Positions 1 through 5,911 of a stretch of 7,973 nt of DNA are shown here, one piece after another. How positions within the stretch are numbered: the stretch's first letter is position 1; each line of letters opens with the position of its first letter. The translations under genes and the position numbers were made by a program. The stretch is from Acidimicrobiia bacterium. GTDB lineage: Bacteria > Actinomycetota > Acidimicrobiia > Spongiisociales > SHLN01. The notes beneath the pieces were generated by a model. The model made no database searches. It saw only the letters and a list, made by a program, of their open reading frames with translations, and had not been told where the DNA came from. The DNA lies in contig JABDOU010000329.1 in assembly GCA_013043085.1 (NCBI GenBank), forward strand, positions 1-7,973, written 5' to 3'.

Positions 1-81
1 CCACGTTCGGTCTATAACTCCCTCGGCAAACGTATGGGAAACCCGTTTGCTCAGTCGACGATCGTTCGTATCACGGGCTAG
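1..81 (+). CDS. C-terminal fragment of an unrecognised protein (partial, cut by window start)
   Basis: Frame 1 of the plus strand is open from the first base and ends in TAG at 79-81, giving 26 residues that finish ...NPFAQSTIVRITG. The residue mix looks like a real protein end, and its stop overlaps the gpsA stop on the other strand through the palindrome CTAG at 78-81, the same arrangement as the clear gene pair at 4716-4719. I do not recognise the family. Twenty-six open codons can occur by chance, and frame 2 is also open here, so this rests on composition and the junction. The first codon of the gene lies outside the window. Confidence 0.4.
   Translation, partial: PRSVYNSLGKRMGNPFAQSTIVRITG
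26..50. repeat. Inverted repeat (7-bp arms) just beyond the gpsA stop
   Basis: GCAAACG at 26-32 is matched by CGTTTGC at 44-50, and the 11-nt loop itself contains GGGAAAC. Read on the minus strand, the hairpin lies about 28 nt past the gpsA stop and could act as a transcription terminator, but no run of T follows it. It also falls inside the probable partial gene at 1-81, so it may only reflect coding sequence. Confidence 0.3.
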
Positions 82-1079
82 ATCGGGTCGAACTCGCGTC
101 CGGTTGGTCGGCTCAACAGTGCTCGCATTGCTTCGATTGGTGCCAGACCCTCGTAAAGCACGTTGCCGACCTGTTCGACAATGGGTACATCCAGGCCGTG
201 ACCGGCCGCAATTGCCAGTACCGACTCCGTCGTCTTGACCCCCTCGGCGACCATGTTCATGTCTCGCGTGATCTCTTTGAGGGTTCTACCTTCGCCGAGT
301 GCGACGCCCACCATTCGATTGCGGCTCAGTGGGCTCGAACACGTCGCAATCAAGTCGCCCATCCCGGCCAAACCGGCGAACGTCGCGACGTCGCCGCCCA
401 TGGCGCGTCCAATGCGGCTCAATTCGTTGAGCGAACGGGTGATGAGCGCTGCTCGGGTGTTGTCACCGAACCCGAGGCCTTGCGCCATCCCTGTCCCGAT
501 TGCCATGACGTTCTTGAGAGCTCCAGCTGCTTCGCATCCGATGACATCGGTACTGGTGTAGATGCGGAGCGTGGGAGTCGGGATGTGAGCCTGGAGTATC
601 TCGGCAGATTCGATGGATGGAAATGCCGCAACGCTGGCAGTCGGTTGGCCGCCGAGAACCTCCTTGGCGAGGTTGGGACCGGTGAGTACTCCGAGTCGAT
701 TCGAATCATGGTCGAGAACTTCGAGAGCGACCTCGGTCATTCTGAGCCGGGTTGATTGTTCGAATCCCTTGGAAAGGCTCACAACGAGCGCGTCATTGGA
801 GATGTAGTCAACGCCTGCTTCGAGGACAGATCTCGTGCCGTGCGAAGGAACGGCCATGACAATGATTTCCGCACCGGCCAGGGCGAACTCGAGATCCGTG
901 GTTGCGGTGAGTGCCGGGTGGAGGGGCGTGTCGCCGAGGTAGTCCGGATTGCGATCGGTCGTGTTGATGGCCTCGGCAACGTCAACCCGACGCGACCACA
1001 GGACAGTTTCGTCTGCCTCGGCCATCAACGATGCCATCGTGGTTCCCCACGAGCCGGCACCGACGACGGCGATTTTCAA
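78..1079 (-). CDS. gpsA: Glycerol-3-phosphate dehydrogenase [NAD(P)+]
   Basis: GpsA interconverts dihydroxyacetone phosphate and sn-glycerol-3-phosphate with NAD(P)H in the cytoplasm, supplying the glycerol backbone of phospholipids and triacylglycerol. The 333-residue protein has the usual family length. Visible motifs are the Rossmann loop GAGSWG at residues 7-12, VPS at 77-79, SKGFE at 103-107, GPNLAKEV at 134-141, ALKNV at 187-191 with the presumed catalytic lysine K189, GDNTR at 205-209 and AGMGDLIATC at 238-247. The chosen start is TTG at 1079-1077, because the protein then begins MKIAVVGAG as the family does. The longer frame upstream to 1202 only reads antisense-like sequence inside the preceding gene. 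The TTG overlaps the TGA stop of the WS/DGAT gene as TTGA, and an AAGAAGAAGG stretch lies about 10 nt before it, so translational coupling is likely. The stop is shared as CTAG with the plus-strand frame ending at 81. Confidence 0.96.
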   Translation of the reverse strand: MKIAVVGAGSWGTTMASLMAEADETVLWSRRVDVAEAINTTDRNPDYLGDTPLHPALTATTDLEFALAGAEIIVMAVPSHGTRSVLEAGVDYISNDALVVSLSKGFEQSTRLRMTEVALEVLDHDSNRLGVLTGPNLAKEVLGGQPTASVAAFPSIESAEILQAHIPTPTLRIYTSTDVIGCEAAGALKNVMAIGTGMAQGLGFGDNTRAALITRSLNELSRIGRAMGGDVATFAGLAGMGDLIATCSSPLSRNRMVGVALGEGRTLKEITRDMNMVAEGVKTTESVLAIAAGHGLDVPIVEQVGNVLYEGLAPIEAMRALLSRPTGREFDPI

Positions 1080-2509
1080 GAGGCGAGGACCTTCTTCTTT
1101 CGACGCTTGGCAGCAGTGTGAAGCTTCTTGAAAGAAGATTCGATCGCAGCGACGAAATCCGGAGCGTCGGGAACCGAATCCGCGTCCGAGACGATTCCCC
1201 ACGCCAGTTGTCCCTCGTAACTGAACAACGCAACCCCGAGCCCGTGGGTCGACCAGAGGGGCACCATCGGGTAGTGAACCTCGAGCTTGGCATCAAGCAT
1301 GTAGATCGGGATTTGCGGCCCAGGAACGTTTGTGACCGTCATATTGAACGGACGGATGTTCGTGGCAGCCAGCCGGGCGGCGAGGGAGAGAATGGTCGTA
1401 GGTGTCCAGGAACCAGCCTGCACCAGGAGAGAAGCCCCCAGGGCCTGGTCAGTATCTTTGAGCTCCGCCGTTCGCTCTCCGACGGCCTTGAATCGATCGA
1501 CTGGTTTTTCGACGTCGATCGGCAGATCCAACAGCCACATCGCCACGTTATTGCCGGTCATCGAGGTGTCGTCTTCGCTCCGCACGCTCACGGGTGCCAT
1601 GATGCGAAACTCGAGGTCGTCGGTTTCGGTTCCCCGTTGCTGCAGAAACGTTCTGACGGCTCCTGCCACCGTGGCGAGAATGACGTCGTTGACCGTGCCG
1701 CCGAGCCGGTTCTTCACATCCTTGACATCCTCGAGCGGAGTGGTCGTCCAGTGAAACCGCCGGTTTGGGCCGATGTGAGGGTTGATGGGAGTTTCGTCGG
1801 CGTTCTGCAGCCAGCCCGAACCAAGCGCCTTGGACATCGCGCGGGCGCGATGCGAAAGCGCCTCACCGGCGTCACCACCCCTCAGGAAACCGGCAGCCCC
1901 CTTCACCAGATCCATTGGTTGACGAACTCTTCGACTCACCTCGTCGGAGAGCAGGGCGGCTTTTGTCGGCGCCGGTCGAGGCTCGAACGGCGGCGGATCC
2001 TCGATGTCTGTCGAGGGCCAAAAGTTCAGGAGTACTTTGAGCAAGTCGACTCCGGCCATACCGTCGATCATGCAGTGGTGCACCTTGGCAATGATGGCGA
2101 ATTTATCGTCTTCGAGCCCCTCGACCACCCACACCTCCCACAGCGGTCGAAATCGATCCAGTTTCTGTGAGAAGATCCTTGCGGCAACTTCTTGGAGCTG
2201 TTCATGGGTGCCAGGATGAGGCAAGCTGGTATGGCGCACGTGGTAGTTGATATCGAAGTGCTCATCGTCCACCCATACCGGATGTCCGTCAAACGGGACA
2301 GTCATGATGACCTCGCGGTATCTCGGTATGAGATGGAGTTTCGAGTCAATGAAGTCGCGTATCAAACCGACGTTGACGCTTTTGCCATCGACGAGAGACC
2401 CGCCTTCGAAGATCATCACTCCCGCGACATGAAAGTGGGCATTGCGATCTTCCATGGCCAGGTAGGTGGAGTCGAGAAAGGACAGTCGCTCATAAAAGAT
2501 ATCAGTCAT
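1076..2509 (-). CDS. Wax ester synthase / diacylglycerol O-acyltransferase (WS/DGAT family)
   Basis: Members of this family transfer a fatty acyl group from acyl-CoA to diacylglycerol or a fatty alcohol, making triacylglycerol or wax ester at the inner membrane or lipid-body surface. With the chosen start the protein has 477 residues, normal for the family. It shows the N-terminal ERLSFLD block, PLWE at 122-125, the catalytic HHxxxDG motif as HHCMIDG at 144-150, the conserved ND at 274-275, NVPGP at 394-398, and a basic tail ending KRRKKKVLAS. The start at 2509 gives the family-typical N-terminus and has a TACCGT box 8 nt upstream. An in-frame ATG at 2566 would add 19 residues and has a good GAGGA site 7 nt before it, so the start is not certain. 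The gene overlaps gpsA and is probably co-transcribed with it. Whether the product is triacylglycerol or wax cannot be read from sequence; the gpsA partner favours triacylglycerol. Confidence 0.93.
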   Translation of the reverse strand: MTDIFYERLSFLDSTYLAMEDRNAHFHVAGVMIFEGGSLVDGKSVNVGLIRDFIDSKLHLIPRYREVIMTVPFDGHPVWVDDEHFDINYHVRHTSLPHPGTHEQLQEVAARIFSQKLDRFRPLWEVWVVEGLEDDKFAIIAKVHHCMIDGMAGVDLLKVLLNFWPSTDIEDPPPFEPRPAPTKAALLSDEVSRRVRQPMDLVKGAAGFLRGGDAGEALSHRARAMSKALGSGWLQNADETPINPHIGPNRRFHWTTTPLEDVKDVKNRLGGTVNDVILATVAGAVRTFLQQRGTETDDLEFRIMAPVSVRSEDDTSMTGNNVAMWLLDLPIDVEKPVDRFKAVGERTAELKDTDQALGASLLVQAGSWTPTTILSLAARLAATNIRPFNMTVTNVPGPQIPIYMLDAKLEVHYPMVPLWSTHGLGVALFSYEGQLAWGIVSDADSVPDAPDFVAAIESSFKKLHTAAKRRKKKVLAS

Positions 2510-2517
2510 GGGTCCCA

Positions 2518-2523
2518 ACGGTA
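2518..2523 (-). promoter_or_regulatory. Putative -10 box (TACCGT) for a leaderless WS/DGAT transcript
   Basis: On the minus strand TACCGT ends 8 nt before the ATG at 2509, and no Shine-Dalgarno sequence precedes that ATG. This fits the TANNNT-plus-short-gap arrangement of leaderless actinobacterial transcripts and recurs at other starts in this window. No -35 element is visible. If the start at 2566 is the true one, this match is accidental. Confidence 0.4.
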
Positions 2524-2583
2524 GCGCTCGGCTCACCGATAGACGAACGAGAGACGACCGGCGCATGAAACATTCCTCAAGCG

Positions 2584-2607
2584 CCCCGTTTGGGGTTCCG
2601 ATATCGG
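2584..2607. promoter_or_regulatory. Palindromic sites in the divergent WS/DGAT-lipoprotein spacer
   Basis: The 125-bp spacer between the divergent starts (2510-2634) holds CCCCGTTTGGGG at 2584-2595 and a perfect 10-bp palindrome CCGATATCGG at 2598-2607. A GTAC pair flanking TTGAAC follows at 2607-2620. These could be a regulator-binding site serving both genes, but I recognise no consensus and short palindromes are common by chance. Confidence 0.25.
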
Positions 2608-2634
2608 TACTTGAACGTACTGAAGGACCTTGCT

Positions 2635-3486
2635 ATGAGGCTGCGAGCAATCGCTGGACTACTAACGCTCACCCTCGTCGTCGCCGCATGCTCCGGCGCT
2701 GCGAGCGATGAAGAGCCGACTGATGAACCGGTAGCTGCCGAGCTGCCTGCCACACAGACTGTTGAAGACGCACCCCCCGAGGACCCGACGTCTTCAACGA
2801 TGATCCCCACAACCACGCTCGCCACGTACCCATCCGGCTATTCGGGCGTTTCGGACATAGGTGGAGAAGGCGGCACGGTGCCTCAGGCGTATTTCGACCG
2901 CTCCGTTCAGATCGACGCCATCCAGGAAATGGTCACAGCCCAGGTCCAACACGACTGGGACGTCGTTTACGACATGGCCACACCGGCACATCGAGATTTG
3001 TGTCCATTCGAGAAGTTTGAATCGCTCACGGCCGGCATGGACGAGCGTGAGGTCGAAGTGGCCTTCGGCGACATGAAGGTCTCGCAGGGGAACGACGCCG
3101 TCTACGCGGATTTCAATCTCTTTGCGACAACCGAGCAGCTGCCGGTCGGATTCCGAGTCGGCACGGCCCCCGAACTCGTGACGAACCGCGTGGTGCCGTC
3201 GGAGAACACCAGCGTCCTGCTCGGTGAGCTCAGCACGTCGGGTTTCCCTCACGAACTACTCGTCGTCGAGTCCTACGGAATCGAAGGCGTCGTGGCCCGC
3301 GTCGGTGGCCAGATGCTCGCGATTGAAGACGGACGGCTGATGATGGCAGAGAACCCGTGTCTGGTAGCCGAGTTGGCGGCCAAGACGACAGGTGGTCTGT
3401 CCATGTGGGTGTATCCGACTATCGAACCCGCCGATGACCCGGCTGCTGCTGACGCCGAGGCAGATCCTGAAGTCACTACCCCCTAG
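2635..3486 (+). CDS. Secreted lipoprotein of unknown function
   Basis: The 283-residue protein begins with a short lipoprotein signal peptide: MRLR, a hydrophobic stretch, then the lipobox VAAC with the lipidated cysteine at residue 19. A disordered linker rich in Glu, Pro and Thr runs to about residue 65. A folded region of mixed alpha/beta character follows (about 80-260), starting with a DRSVQIDAIQEMVTAQVQ helix and HDWDVVYDMA. It holds two cysteines, at 123 and 242, that could pair in a disulfide. The tail is again rich in Ala, Asp and Pro. The start is ATG 2635, which has GAAGGA 7 nt upstream; an in-frame TTG at 2590 would place 15 residues before the signal peptide. The helical TAxxQ/DWxxxYxMxTP opening recalls NTF2-like domains of actinobacterial lipoproteins, but I cannot assign a family. 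The acyl-CoA dehydrogenase gene follows after 21 nt, though that gene may have its own promoter. Confidence 0.85.
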   Translation: MRLRAIAGLLTLTLVVAACSGAASDEEPTDEPVAAELPATQTVEDAPPEDPTSSTMIPTTTLATYPSGYSGVSDIGGEGGTVPQAYFDRSVQIDAIQEMVTAQVQHDWDVVYDMATPAHRDLCPFEKFESLTAGMDEREVEVAFGDMKVSQGNDAVYADFNLFATTEQLPVGFRVGTAPELVTNRVVPSENTSVLLGELSTSGFPHELLVVESYGIEGVVARVGGQMLAIEDGRLMMAENPCLVAELAAKTTGGLSMWVYPTIEPADDPAAADAEADPEVTTP

Positions 3487-3493
3487 GGATCGT

Positions 3494-3499
3494 TAGTCT
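3494..3499 (+). promoter_or_regulatory. Putative -10 box (TAGTCT) for a leaderless acyl-CoA dehydrogenase transcript
   Basis: TAGTCT ends 8 nt before the GTG start at 3508. The 21-nt spacer after the lipoprotein stop contains no ribosome binding site at a usable distance; the only purine run, AGGGA, is about 20 nt away. This suggests the dehydrogenase has its own leaderless mRNA rather than relying on read-through. No clear -35 element is seen. Confidence 0.4.
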
Positions 3500-3507
3500 C
3501 ACCCCCG

Positions 3508-4719
3508 GTGACCAACAACGACACAACCGACCAGGATCCCGAAGAGCAGACGAGAGTCCGAGAGGCTGTCGAGCGACTTCTCGCCGACAATCCACCCGAG
3601 ACCACTGAAGATCGCGACTTCTGGGGTGCCCAATATGATGCCGGTTTGGCCTGGGTTCAGTTTCCAGAAGGAAACGGTGGATTGGGCGTGAGCCCGGCCC
3701 ACCAGACCCTCGTGTCGAGCATGCTCGACGAAGCCGGAGCCTCGCAGCGAAATCGACTCATAAACATTTTGGGCATCGGGATGGGCGCTCCTGTCATCAA
3801 CACCTTCGGTACCGAAGGGCAAAAGCAAATGTTGCGCCCAATGTTCGTCGTCGATGAAATCTGGTGCCAGATGTTCAGTGAACCCGGCGCAGGGTCTGAC
3901 GTTGCAGCCCTCGCTACACGTGCGGTCAGAGACGGCGATGAATGGATCGTCAACGGCCAGAAGGTGTGGACAACGCTTGGTCATCTGGCCAAATGGGGCA
4001 TGCTCGTGGCAAGGACCGATCCGGACGTGCCAAAACACAAGGGACTCACCTATTTCCTGATCGACATGGAATCACCAGGCGTCGAGGTTCGACCGCTTCG
4101 GCAGATCACCGGTGAAGCGGAGTTCAATGAGGTTTACTTCACCGACGCCCGGATTCCGGATTCGATGAGGGTCGGCGAGGTCGGCGACGGCTGGCGCGTG
4201 GCAATCGCAACGTTGATGAACGAGCGGGTCGCTATCGGTGGGAACGTGACGCCTCGTGAGTCAGGTTCTATCGGCGACGTCATGAAGGTTTGGAAAGAGC
4301 GCCGTCCCGACGATCCTGGCAAGCGTGACGAGCTCATGAAATTGTGGATCGAAGCCGAGGCGATGCGCCTGACGACAATTCGGGCTGGCCAGGCTCGGGA
4401 AGCGGGCACCCCCGGCCCGGAGGGTTCGACTGGCAAACTCCACTGGGCGGAAGCCAACAAACGAATCTACGAATTCGGGATGGAGCTACTGGGGGCCGAC
4501 GCCATGCTCTTCACCGACTATTCATACCGCGCTCCAAGCGCAGAACAGAGGCGTGAGGAGAAGGACATCCGTGAGAAGTTTCTCCGGTCGCGAGCCAACT
4601 CAATCGAGGGAGGCACGACCCAGATCATGAAGAACATTCTCGGTGAGCGCGTACTCGGGCTACCCGGCGAACCCCGCGTCGACAAAGATCTGCCCTGGAA
4701 CGAAGTTCCGCGCAGCTAG
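3508..4719 (+). CDS. Acyl-CoA dehydrogenase (FadE-like)
   Basis: This FAD-dependent enzyme family oxidises acyl-CoA to trans-2-enoyl-CoA, the first step of beta-oxidation, passing electrons to ETF. The 403-residue length is typical. The N-terminal helical part (to about 115) includes FPEGNGGLG at 52-60. The middle domain has the flavin/substrate signature FSEPGAGSDVA at 123-133, then NGQKVWTT at 149-156. The C-terminal domain ends with ANSIEGGTTQI at 363-373, where E367 is at the usual catalytic-base position, followed by ERVLGLPGEPR at 380-390. This C-terminal signature is typical of actinobacterial FadE proteins; the chain length of the substrate, or a steroid or branched side-chain substrate, cannot be told. 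GTG 3508 is the only sensible start, because an in-frame stop at 3484 precedes it. The stop shares CTAG with the convergent sirtuin gene. Confidence 0.95.
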   Translation: MTNNDTTDQDPEEQTRVREAVERLLADNPPETTEDRDFWGAQYDAGLAWVQFPEGNGGLGVSPAHQTLVSSMLDEAGASQRNRLINILGIGMGAPVINTFGTEGQKQMLRPMFVVDEIWCQMFSEPGAGSDVAALATRAVRDGDEWIVNGQKVWTTLGHLAKWGMLVARTDPDVPKHKGLTYFLIDMESPGVEVRPLRQITGEAEFNEVYFTDARIPDSMRVGEVGDGWRVAIATLMNERVAIGGNVTPRESGSIGDVMKVWKERRPDDPGKRDELMKLWIEAEAMRLTTIRAGQAREAGTPGPEGSTGKLHWAEANKRIYEFGMELLGADAMLFTDYSYRAPSAEQRREEKDIREKFLRSRANSIEGGTTQIMKNILGERVLGLPGEPRVDKDLPWNEVPRS

Positions 4720-5411
4720 GTGAAGAGATCCGGAAGGATGTCGCCGGCGTTTCCGATGAGCTCGACGCCCACCCCCAGGTCGAGTGGCTCCTGATTGACG
4801 ACGACGATCTTTGCTCCTGATCGATACGCCATCTCGATGAGACCGGCCGCCGGATAGACGACGGCACTGGTGCCGACAACGAGCATCACGTCGGCACCGT
4901 ACGCCGCCGTTTCTGCGGCCCTTACAACACTTCCGGCAAGCATTTCCCCGAACCAGACGACATCCGGCCGCATGGCTCCGCCGCACTCAGGACAGTGATA
5001 CAGCCCGGTTTTTGTCGCAGCAACGGCGTATCCGCACCCGGCATGGCATCTGTCCCTGGTAAGCGTCCCATGGAGGTGGAGGACGTTGGTTGCGCCGGCC
5101 GCTTCGAGAAGCCCGTCGACATTTTGTGTGATGTGGATCATGTGCGATTGCGACGAAAGAGCAAGGTGAGCCGGATTGGGTTTGGCACCTTCGTTTGCCC
5201 GGCGCCTGGCGTTGTACCACGCCACGACCCGTTCCGGATCGGAGGAAAAGCCATGAGGTGAGGCCATTTGCTCTGGATCGATCTCGGCCCAGACGCCGTC
5301 CGGATCCCGGAACGTGGCGATGCCCGACTCGGCAGACAGGCCGGCACCCGAGAAGGAGACCGGGTGGCGGGCCTCCGCCAGCCACGCTTTTGCGGTGGAA
5401 ATATCGGTCAT
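4716..5411 (-). CDS. cobB: NAD-dependent protein deacylase, class III sirtuin (CobB/SIRT5-like)
   Basis: Sirtuins remove acyl groups from lysine side chains, consuming NAD+ and releasing nicotinamide and O-acyl-ADP-ribose. The 231-residue cytoplasmic protein is a minimal catalytic core. It shows GAGLSAESGIATFRD at 22-36 (NAD binding), TQNVDGL at 95-101, LHLHG with catalytic H114, zinc ligands C122, C126, C140 and C143, VVWFGE at 151-156, and VGTSAVVYPA at 179-188. A50, Y66 and R69 have exactly the spacing of the residues in SIRT5 and E. coli CobB that accommodate and bind acidic acyl groups. Desuccinylase/demalonylase activity beside deacetylation is therefore expected by family knowledge. 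The ATG at 5411 has no ribosome binding site but has a TAATGT box 8 nt upstream. The gene is convergent with, and overlaps by four bases, the acyl-CoA dehydrogenase gene. Confidence 0.95.
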   Translation of the reverse strand: MTDISTAKAWLAEARHPVSFSGAGLSAESGIATFRDPDGVWAEIDPEQMASPHGFSSDPERVVAWYNARRRANEGAKPNPAHLALSSQSHMIHITQNVDGLLEAAGATNVLHLHGTLTRDRCHAGCGYAVAATKTGLYHCPECGGAMRPDVVWFGEMLAGSVVRAAETAAYGADVMLVVGTSAVVYPAAGLIEMAYRSGAKIVVVNQEPLDLGVGVELIGNAGDILPDLFT

Positions 5412-5419
5412 GGATGCTC

Positions 5420-5425
5420 ACATTA
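5420..5425 (-). promoter_or_regulatory. Putative -10 box (TAATGT) for a leaderless sirtuin transcript
   Basis: On the minus strand TAATGT ends 8 nt before the ATG at 5411, overlapping a better sigma-70 match GATAAT at 5427-5422. No Shine-Dalgarno sequence fits between box and start, so transcription probably begins at or next to the start codon. No convincing -35 element is visible. Confidence 0.45.
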
Positions 5426-5452
5426 TCCGACAGTGGCGCCCTGGCTCCCCGG

Positions 5453-5458
5453 TAACGT
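5453..5458 (+). promoter_or_regulatory. Putative -10 box (TAACGT) for the small membrane protein gene
   Basis: TAACGT ends 6 nt before the GTG start at 5465, with no ribosome binding site in between, again suggesting a leaderless mRNA. It lies in the 53-bp spacer between divergent starts, back to back with the sirtuin box. The same hexamer occurs at 6656-6661 ahead of the TRAP permease gene. Confidence 0.4.
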
Positions 5459-5464
5459 GGCCCG

Positions 5465-5908
5465 GTGCGCAAGGCTGTCCTGTTTCGATCCGTCATCAGA
5501 TTGTTGGGCGAAGGAAGCGAAGTCAACGACGCCGTCTACATGTGGAAGCGGCACCGCCACGTGCTGCCATTCGGCGGAGCCACGTTTGTCGGTATGGTTC
5601 TACTCGCCGGATGGCTGGGCTGGGATGATTGGGCGACCAAAATCGTCATCGGGATGGCAGCTACCGCCGTTGCCGTCGCGGCGTCGACGGACTACAAGAT
5701 CCTGGCCGACACCTCGAGCGGTCTCTACCTGCTCGATGCGAGTCGCATCCGCCAGACTGCAACGGCGATGGGGAAACAACTCTCCTCAGGCACCGACATC
5801 AAGCAAGCAGGCGGCACCATGCTCGCTGCTGACTGGGAGGTAGACGGATCCCTCTACACGGTTCCGAAGTCATCTGAACAGGCGATGAACCGGATTGCAG
5901 GGAGTTAG
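5465..5908 (+). CDS. Small membrane protein of unknown function, two predicted membrane segments
   Basis: The 147-residue protein has a basic cytoplasmic-type N-terminus (about 1-32, including MWKRHRH). Two hydrophobic segments follow at about 34-53 (FGGATFVGMVLLAGWLGW) and 58-76 (TKIVIGMAATAVAVAAS), joined by a very short turn, giving a helical hairpin. A soluble C-terminal part of about 70 residues contains YKILADTSSGLYLLDASRIRQTA and a short strand region, WEVDGSLYTVPKSSEQAM. By the positive-inside rule both ends should be cytoplasmic. I do not recognise the family. The C-terminal part might bind a partner or nucleotide, but no motif shows it. The GTG start is chosen from frame extent and the TAACGT box upstream. 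The gene is divergent from the sirtuin and ends 3 nt from the convergent protease stop. Coding potential is supported by length, plausible membrane topology and the tight packing. Confidence 0.8.
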   Translation: MRKAVLFRSVIRLLGEGSEVNDAVYMWKRHRHVLPFGGATFVGMVLLAGWLGWDDWATKIVIGMAATAVAVAASTDYKILADTSSGLYLLDASRIRQTATAMGKQLSSGTDIKQAGGTMLAADWEVDGSLYTVPKSSEQAMNRIAGS

Positions 5909-5911
5909 TCC

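Noticed and set aside
26..50. Intrinsic terminator for gpsA
   Set aside because: The stem is only 7 bp, no T-run follows, and it may lie inside coding sequence; kept only as an inverted repeat.
198..755. Plus-strand open frame of 185 codons antisense to gpsA
   Set aside because: gpsA is certain by motifs, and this product has the low-complexity composition of an antisense shadow.
1031..2170. Long plus-strand open frame (379 codons) antisense to the WS/DGAT gene
   Set aside because: It lies wholly opposite a gene with clear catalytic motifs. Its translation is Arg/His-rich with no recognisable domain, as expected for a codon-bias shadow.
2590..2634. Upstream TTG start for the lipoprotein
   Set aside because: It would put 15 residues before the signal peptide, whereas ATG 2635 has a well-spaced GAAGGA site and gives a standard lipoprotein N-terminus.
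3487..3507. Terminator or ribosome binding site in the lipoprotein-dehydrogenase spacer
   Set aside because: The 21 nt contain no hairpin, and the only purine run is too far from the GTG start.
4987..5526. Minus-strand open frame of 179 codons overlapping the sirtuin in another frame
   Set aside because: The sirtuin frame carries all catalytic and zinc residues; this one is Arg/Pro/Gly-rich without a domain.
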